A stretch of DNA of 10,098 nt from Hyphomicrobiales bacterium (GTDB lineage Bacteria > Pseudomonadota > Alphaproteobacteria > Rhizobiales > Beijerinckiaceae): the NCBI GenBank assembly GCA_028290125.1, contig JAQGKM010000484.1, positions 1-10,098 of the forward strand. Reading direction: 5' to 3'. Below are positions 5,871 through 10,098 of this stretch, in pieces. The position numbers were made by a program, and so were the translations under genes. Below the pieces are notes generated by a model. It did no database searches. It was given only the letters and a program-made list of their open reading frames with translations, and was not told the origin of the DNA. How positions within the stretch are numbered: position 1 is the stretch's first letter; each line of letters opens with the position of its first letter.

Positions 5871-5885
5871 AAGGCAGGTCACGCC

Positions 5886-6434
5886 ATGATACATAAACCC
5901 ATGGCTTCCCCCCGCACCTACCGCACGCCCTACAAGGGCCCGAAAACCTTCGCGCTGGCCGATCTCACCGCCAAGGCGATGGATCCGGTTCTGGCGAAAC
6001 AGGGGTTTGGCGCGGCTGACATCGTTCTCAACTGGGAGGATATCGTCGGCGAGCGTCTGGCGCGCTATTGCGAGCCGGTGAAGCTGCAATGGCCGGCGCG
6101 GCCCGCCAAGGGCGAGCCCGGCATGGGGCAGGAACCCGCCTCCCTCATCGTGCGCGTCGAAGGCGGCTTTGCGCTCGAGCTGCAGCATGTCAGCGCGCTG
6201 GTGATCGAGCGCGTCAATTCGCATCTCGGCTGGCGCTGTATCGGACGGCTGCTGCTCCGCCAGGGGCCGATCGGCGCGTCGCGCCCCGCGCCACGTCGCA
6301 AGCCCGTCGACGATCCTGCGGCCCGCGCCGAGGCCGAGCGGCAAAGCGCCGGCGTCGAGGACGAGGGCTTGCGCACCGCCCTCACCCGGCTCGGCTCGCG
6401 CATTCTGGCTGACAAGAACGCGAGCGGCCGCTGA
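5886..6434 (+). CDS. DUF721 (DciA-like) protein
   Basis: The 182-residue protein carries a DUF721 domain. The conserved NWEDIVGERLARYCEPVKLQWP starts at residue 49, and the KH-like core ASLIVRVEGGFALELQHVSALVIERVNSHLGW(...)IGRLLLRQGP covers about 85-128. A basic linker and an Ala/Arg-rich, probably flexible C-terminal tail follow. DUF721 includes DciA, the replicative-helicase loader of bacteria lacking DnaC or DnaI, so a role with DnaB is likely but not shown here; the family also has uncharacterised members. The start at 5886 has AGG at 5876-5878, seven bases upstream. The open frame back to 5763 reads only the dispersed repeat and should not be annotated, and ATG 5901 lacks a ribosome site. 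The DsbA-like gene follows after 83 bases in the same direction. Confidence 0.88.
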   Translation: MIHKPMASPRTYRTPYKGPKTFALADLTAKAMDPVLAKQGFGAADIVLNWEDIVGERLARYCEPVKLQWPARPAKGEPGMGQEPASLIVRVEGGFALELQHVSALVIERVNSHLGWRCIGRLLLRQGPIGASRPAPRRKPVDDPAARAEAERQSAGVEDEGLRTALTRLGSRILADKNASGR

Positions 6435-6517
6435 GCCGCCTTGCGCTCTTTCCCTGCTCTTGCCACATTCCTGCGCGCCTCTGAGCGCCAGATCCTTCCA
6501 AACCAGGACGCCACCCC

Positions 6518-7177
6518 ATGACGAAGACACGCCGCGAGATGCTCGAACTCATGGGAGCCGTGGGCGCTGTCGCCGCGGCTGCAAAATTCGGCCTGGCGAC
6601 GCCGGCTTTCGCGCAGGCGGCCGGCGACGTGCCCGTCGCGCAGCTGATGGCGCCCGACGCCCTGCCGGACATCTGGATCGGCTCGAAGGATGCGCCCGTC
6701 ACGATCATCGAATACGCCTCGATGACCTGCCCGCATTGCGCGCATTTCGCCAACGAGGTCTTTCCGGAGCTCAAGAAGACCTATCTCGACACCGGCAAGG
6801 CCCGCTTCACCCTGCGTGAATTCCCGTTCGACCCGCTCGCCACCGCGGCCTTCATGCTGGCCCGCTCGCAGGGCGACGACAAGCGCGAGGCGGTCGTCGA
6901 CCTGCTGTTCGCCCAGCAGCAGAACTGGGCGTTCAAGGACAAGCCGCTCGAGGGCCTCATCGCCGTGATGCGCCAGACCGGCATGTCGCAGCAGGCCTTT
7001 GAAGCCGCCCTCAAGGACAAGGCGCTGTACGACAAGGTCAACGCCGTGCGCGACCGCGCCGCCAAGGAATTCAAGGTGGATTCGACCCCGACCTTCTTCA
7101 TCAACGGCAAGCGCGTGAACGGCGCCCTGTCGCCGGCGGAGTTCGGCAAGATCATCGACCCGCTCGTCAAGAGCTGA
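6518..7177 (+). CDS. DsbA-family periplasmic thiol:disulfide oxidoreductase
   Basis: This 219-residue exported thioredoxin-fold protein has the active-site motif CPHC at Cys71-Cys74 and a cis-proline at Pro191 (STPTFFINGKRV). The inserted helical domain of the DsbA/DsbG/thioredoxin_4 group lies between them, from about 105 to 180. It would form or exchange disulfides in periplasmic proteins; whether it acts as oxidase or isomerase partner cannot be told from the sequence. The N-terminus MTKTRREMLELMG followed by an Ala-rich stretch and ATPAFAQA looks like a twin-arginine (Tat) signal peptide, cleaved near residue 32-34, although Met replaces the usual Phe. AGGA at 6505-6508 is nine bases before the ATG. 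It lies between DUF721 and smc, an order seen widely in Alphaproteobacteria, with no evident functional link to chromosome biology. Confidence 0.93.
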   Translation: MTKTRREMLELMGAVGAVAAAAKFGLATPAFAQAAGDVPVAQLMAPDALPDIWIGSKDAPVTIIEYASMTCPHCAHFANEVFPELKKTYLDTGKARFTLREFPFDPLATAAFMLARSQGDDKREAVVDLLFAQQQNWAFKDKPLEGLIAVMRQTGMSQQAFEAALKDKALYDKVNAVRDRAAKEFKVDSTPTFFINGKRVNGALSPAEFGKIIDPLVKS

Positions 7178-7378
7178 GCGTCCAGCGTTGATTCGGGCGG
7201 GATAAGTCCGGTTGCGCACAGGAAATAGCTCGGCTCCGCTTGAACCCAGCGTCGGCTTGTGACGCCTTAGTGCCCTTCCCAGCAGCCCATCCGGCCCCGG
7301 GAAGGAGGCGCGCGTTTCGTCCGCCTGCCGCCGTTTTCTGGAGCCACCATTGGAGCAGACGCCCGGAGCCCTGGTCCC
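7178..7378. other. Intergenic region before smc
   Basis: The 201-base gap contains no convincing gene; a plus-strand open frame at 7240-7425 has no ribosome site, a proline/arginine-rich low-complexity product, and overlaps smc. The only structure I see is the inverted repeat at 7274-7305. GGAG at 7365-7368 is the likely smc ribosome site. Confidence 0.6.
7274..7305. repeat. Inverted repeat (hairpin) between the DsbA-like gene and smc
   Basis: CCTTCCC (7274-7280) and GGGAAGG (7299-7305) are perfect inverted copies with an 18-base GC-rich loop. There is no T-run after it, so it is not a typical intrinsic terminator. It could be a leader hairpin or an RNA-processing site. Confidence 0.4.
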
Positions 7379-10098
7379 ATGAAGTTCAACCGCCTGCGCA
7401 TCGTCGGTTTCAAGAGCTTCTGTGACAACACCGATTTCCTGATCGAACCGGGCCTCACGGGCATTGTCGGGCCGAACGGCTGTGGCAAATCGAACCTCAC
7501 CGAAGCCATGCGCTGGGTGATGGGCGAGAACTCCTACAAGAACATGCGCGCGTCCGGCATGGATGACGTGATCTTTTCGGGCTCGGGCAACCGCCCATCC
7601 CGCAACACGGCCGAAGTCGGCCTCGTGCTCGACAATTCCGACCGCACCGCGCCCGCCGCCTTCAACGATTCCGACATCATCGAAGTGACGCGCCGCATCG
7701 AGCGCGAGCAAGGTTCGGTCTATCGGATCAACGGCAAGGAAGCCCGCGCGCGCGACGTCATGCTGCTGTTCGCCGACGCCTCCACGGGCGCGCGTTCGCC
7801 CGCCATGGTGGGACAGGGCCGCATCGGCGAGATCATCTCCGCCAAGCCGCAGCAGCGCCGCCGCATTCTGGAAGAAGCCGCCGGTATCGCGGGCCTGCAT
7901 TCGCGCCGGCATGAAGCCGAGCTGCGGCTGAAGGGCGCCGAGGAAAATCTCGGGCGCCTCGAAGACGTCATCAAGCAGGTCGACAGCCAGATCGATTCGC
8001 TGAAGCGGCAGGCGCGGCAGGCCGGACGCTACAAGAACCTCGCCGCCGACATCCGCCGCAACGAGGCGCTGCTCTACCACATCTCGTGGCGCGACGTGAC
8101 CGGCGACCTCGCCCGCGGCGAGGAGAAGCTGCGCGCCGACATGGGCGAAGTGGCCGAGCGCACGCGGCTGCAGGCCGAGGCCGCGCGCCTGCAGGCGATC
8201 GCGGCGCATCAACTGCCCGCGCTGCGCGACGATGAAGCGAAAGCCGGCGCCGCGCTGCAGCGGCTGATCATCGCGCGCGACCAGCTCGACGTCGAAGAGA
8301 AGCGCGCCAAGGAGCGCGCGGCGGAACTCGAACGCCGCCTCGCGCAATTGACGCGCGATCTCTCGCGGGAATCCGCGCTGATCGAGGACGCCGCCGGCGT
8401 GCTCGACAAGCTCGAAGGCGAAGCGGGCGAGATCGACGAAGCCAATGAAAATGCGGCCGAGTTCGAATTTGAAGCCAAGGCGCGCCTCGCTGACGCCGAA
8501 GGCGCGCTCGCCGATGCGGAACGCGAACTCGCCGAGGCGCAATCGGCGCTGTCCGATCTCAACGCGCGCCGCAACACGCTCGAACAGGCTTTGCGCGAAG
8601 AGACGCAACGTTACGACCGTTTCGAAGCCGAATGGCGCAAGGTCGCGGCGGAATTGTCAGCGCTGAAACAGGGCGCCGGGTCCGACGAGGAAATCGAGAC
8701 GCTCGCGATGGCGCTCGAAGAATCATCCGAGCGCGCCATGCTGCTCGAAGAGGCGATGATCGCCGCCGAGCAGCGCCACGCCGACGCGCGCGAACGCGAG
8801 ACCGCCGCGCGCGGTCCGTTGGCCGACGCCGAGCGCAAGGCGCAGCGGCTCGAAACCGAAGTCCGCACGCTGTCCAACCTGCTCAACACGGCGTCGGGCG
8901 ACCTGTGGCCGCCGGTCGTCGACGAGATCAATGTCGAGAAGGGCTACGAGGCTGCGCTCGGCGCGGCGCTCGGCGATGATCTCGACGCCTCCACAAACGT
9001 GTCGGCGCCCGCCCATTGGGGCGAGGCGAGCGAGGCGTCGAACGATGCGCCGCTGCCGTCAGGCGTGCGCCCGTTGTCGGATGTCGTGCGTGCGCCCGGC
9101 GTGCTCGCGCGGCGCCTGTCGCAGATCGGCGTCGTGCTGCGCTCTGAGGGCGCGCAATTGCAGAAGCGCCTGCGCCCCGGACAGAGACTGGTGTCCAAGG
9201 AAGGCGACTTCTGGCGCTGGGACGGTTTTACAGCCGCCGCCGAAGCGCCGACGCCCGCCGCGCGTCGGCTTGTCGAGAAGAACCGCCTCGGCGACCTGAA
9301 GATCGAAGCCGCGCAGTCGCGCGACGCCGCAAATGTCGCCAAGCAGGCTGCCGAGGCCGCGCAGGCCGAGTTGCGCGACGCCAGCGTCAACGAGATGAAC
9401 GCGCGCCAGACCGCGCGCGCCGCCGCGCGTCAGGTCGAGGAATCGCGCGAGAAGCTGTCGCAGGTCGAACGCTCGCGCGCCCAGGTCGCGACCCGCATTT
9501 CCGCGCTGGAAGAAGGCGTGACGCGCTTCGCAGAAAATCGCGACGAAGCGCTGGTGAAAAAGTCCGACGCGGAAGTCGCGCTGAAGAGTCTCGCCGCCAC
9601 GCAATCGATGATGACGAAGCTCGACCGCGCACGCGCGCAGGCCGGGCAGAGCCGCGCCGAAGCAGCCGAAGCGCGCGCCGCCATGCAGGGCCTGTCCCGC
9701 GAGGCCGAAGCGCGCCAGCGCCGTCGCGAGGCGATCGCGCTCGAGCGCAATTCATGGGCTGAACGCCGCGCCCGCGCGACATCGCAGATCGAAGAAATCG
9801 AGATGCGTATGGAAGAAACGCGCGAGGAGCAGATGGTCCTCGCCGAAGCGCCCAACGAATTCATCCTTCAGCGCCGCGCGCTGATCGATCAGGTTTCGCA
9901 AGCTGAAGAGACCCGCAAGGCGGCGTCCGACAAGCGCGCGAAAGCCGAGAGCGATCTGTCGGAGGCCGACCGTCTCGCGCGCGGCTCGATCGATGCGATG
10001 AGCCAGGCCCGCGAGGAGCGCGCCCGCACGGAAGCGCGCGTCGAGGCCCTGCGTCAACGGCTCGAAGAGATCGTCAAGACGATCCAGACCGAACTCGA
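7379..10098 (+). CDS. smc: Chromosome segregation ATPase Smc, N-terminal 906 codons (runs off right edge)
   Basis: Smc forms ring-shaped condensin complexes with ScpA and ScpB that fold and help segregate the chromosome. The start MKFNRLRIVGFKSFCD is diagnostic, and Walker A is GPNGCGKS at residues 31-38, followed by the N-terminal head (MRWVMGENS, GQGRIGEIISAKPQQRR). From about residue 165 to 505 lies a long heptad-rich coiled coil. The hinge region begins near Gly522 (GYEAALGAALGDDLDA) and includes RPGQRLVSKEGDFWRWDGF at 599-617; it is compact and diverged from the standard Smc hinge. A second coiled coil runs from about 640 to the window edge. The C-terminal head with the ABC signature and Walker B lies outside, so completeness cannot be judged. 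GGAG at 7365-7368, ten bases before the ATG, supports the start. Confidence 0.96.
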   Translation, partial: MKFNRLRIVGFKSFCDNTDFLIEPGLTGIVGPNGCGKSNLTEAMRWVMGENSYKNMRASGMDDVIFSGSGNRPSRNTAEVGLVLDNSDRTAPAAFNDSDIIEVTRRIEREQGSVYRINGKEARARDVMLLFADASTGARSPAMVGQGRIGEIISAKPQQRRRILEEAAGIAGLHSRRHEAELRLKGAEENLGRLEDVIKQVDSQIDSLKRQARQAGRYKNLAADIRRNEALLYHISWRDVTGDLARGEEKLRADMGEVAERTRLQAEAARLQAIAAHQLPALRDDEAKAGAALQRLIIARDQLDVEEKRAKERAAELERRLAQLTRDLSRESALIEDAAGVLDKLEGEAGEIDEANENAAEFEFEAKARLADAEGALADAERELAEAQSALSDLNARRNTLEQALREETQRYDRFEAEWRKVAAELSALKQGAGSDEEIETLAMALEESSERAMLLEEAMIAAEQRHADARERETAARGPLADAERKAQRLETEVRTLSNLLNTASGDLWPPVVDEINVEKGYEAALGAALGDDLDASTNVSAPAHWGEASEASNDAPLPSGVRPLSDVVRAPGVLARRLSQIGVVLRSEGAQLQKRLRPGQRLVSKEGDFWRWDGFTAAAEAPTPAARRLVEKNRLGDLKIEAAQSRDAANVAKQAAEAAQAELRDASVNEMNARQTARAAARQVEESREKLSQVERSRAQVATRISALEEGVTRFAENRDEALVKKSDAEVALKSLAATQSMMTKLDRARAQAGQSRAEAAEARAAMQGLSREAEARQRRREAIALERNSWAERRARATSQIEEIEMRMEETREEQMVLAEAPNEFILQRRALIDQVSQAEETRKAASDKRAKAESDLSEADRLARGSIDAMSQAREERARTEARVEALRQRLEEIVKTIQTEL

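Noticed and set aside
5763..5885. N-terminal extension of the DUF721 protein by 41 residues
   Set aside because: These codons read through the dispersed repeat and give the CERSEAI...APRND-type peptide known as a repeat artefact. The ATG at 5886 has a proper ribosome site.
6065..8608. 847-codon minus-strand open frame across the DUF721, DsbA-like and smc genes
   Set aside because: It is antisense to three well-supported genes. High GC and third-position bias remove stops from this frame, and its Arg/Gly/His-rich product has no recognisable domain.

Overview
This is high-GC DNA from an alphaproteobacterium, most likely of the Hyphomicrobiales (Rhizobiales). The evidence is a CcrM-type GANTC methyltransferase with a C-terminal RAMA-like domain, a GTTC-N7-GTTC SOS box, CtrA-like half-sites upstream of ccrM, the order mutY - DUF721 - DsbA-like - smc, and two copies of a GTCATTGCGAG...CTCGCAATGAC dispersed repeat familiar from that order. 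The genus cannot be fixed from the sequence; a Beijerinckiaceae/Methylocystaceae-like bacterium is a guess. I see no plasmid, phage, transposase, tRNA, rRNA or CRISPR array.

Layout. At 1-335 (minus) is the start of a degenerate GT2-like glycosyltransferase gene that runs off the left edge. It is divergent from a PA0069/SplB-like radical SAM gene (434-1594, plus), whose promoter carries an apparent LexA operator. A VOC/glyoxalase-fold gene follows 35 bases later (1630-2055), then rnhB (2149-2793) and, after a 145-base regulatory gap, ccrM (2939-4135). Two small genes lie between ccrM and mutY: a minus-strand acidic 90-residue protein and a plus-strand 60-residue membrane protein, with the first dispersed repeat between their starts. 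mutY (4724-5764, minus) is divergent from a DUF721/DciA-like gene (5886-6434), and the second repeat fills the gap between them. A DsbA-like periplasmic oxidoreductase (6518-7177) and the first 906 codons of smc (7379-10098, right end missing) complete the window.

Function. Most of the window is genome maintenance: possible SOS-linked repair (radical SAM), RNA removal from DNA (RNase HII), cell-cycle DNA methylation (CcrM), 8-oxoG:A mismatch repair (MutY), probable helicase loading (DUF721/DciA-like) and chromosome organisation (Smc). The genes are mostly well-known families in a familiar neighbourhood. I do not see a clearly new multi-gene system. The points most worth a second look are the SOS-type promoter of the radical SAM gene with an overlapping perfect inverted repeat, the compensatory base changes between the two dispersed repeats, the ccrM upstream region, the two unrecognised small genes, and the divergent hinge of Smc.
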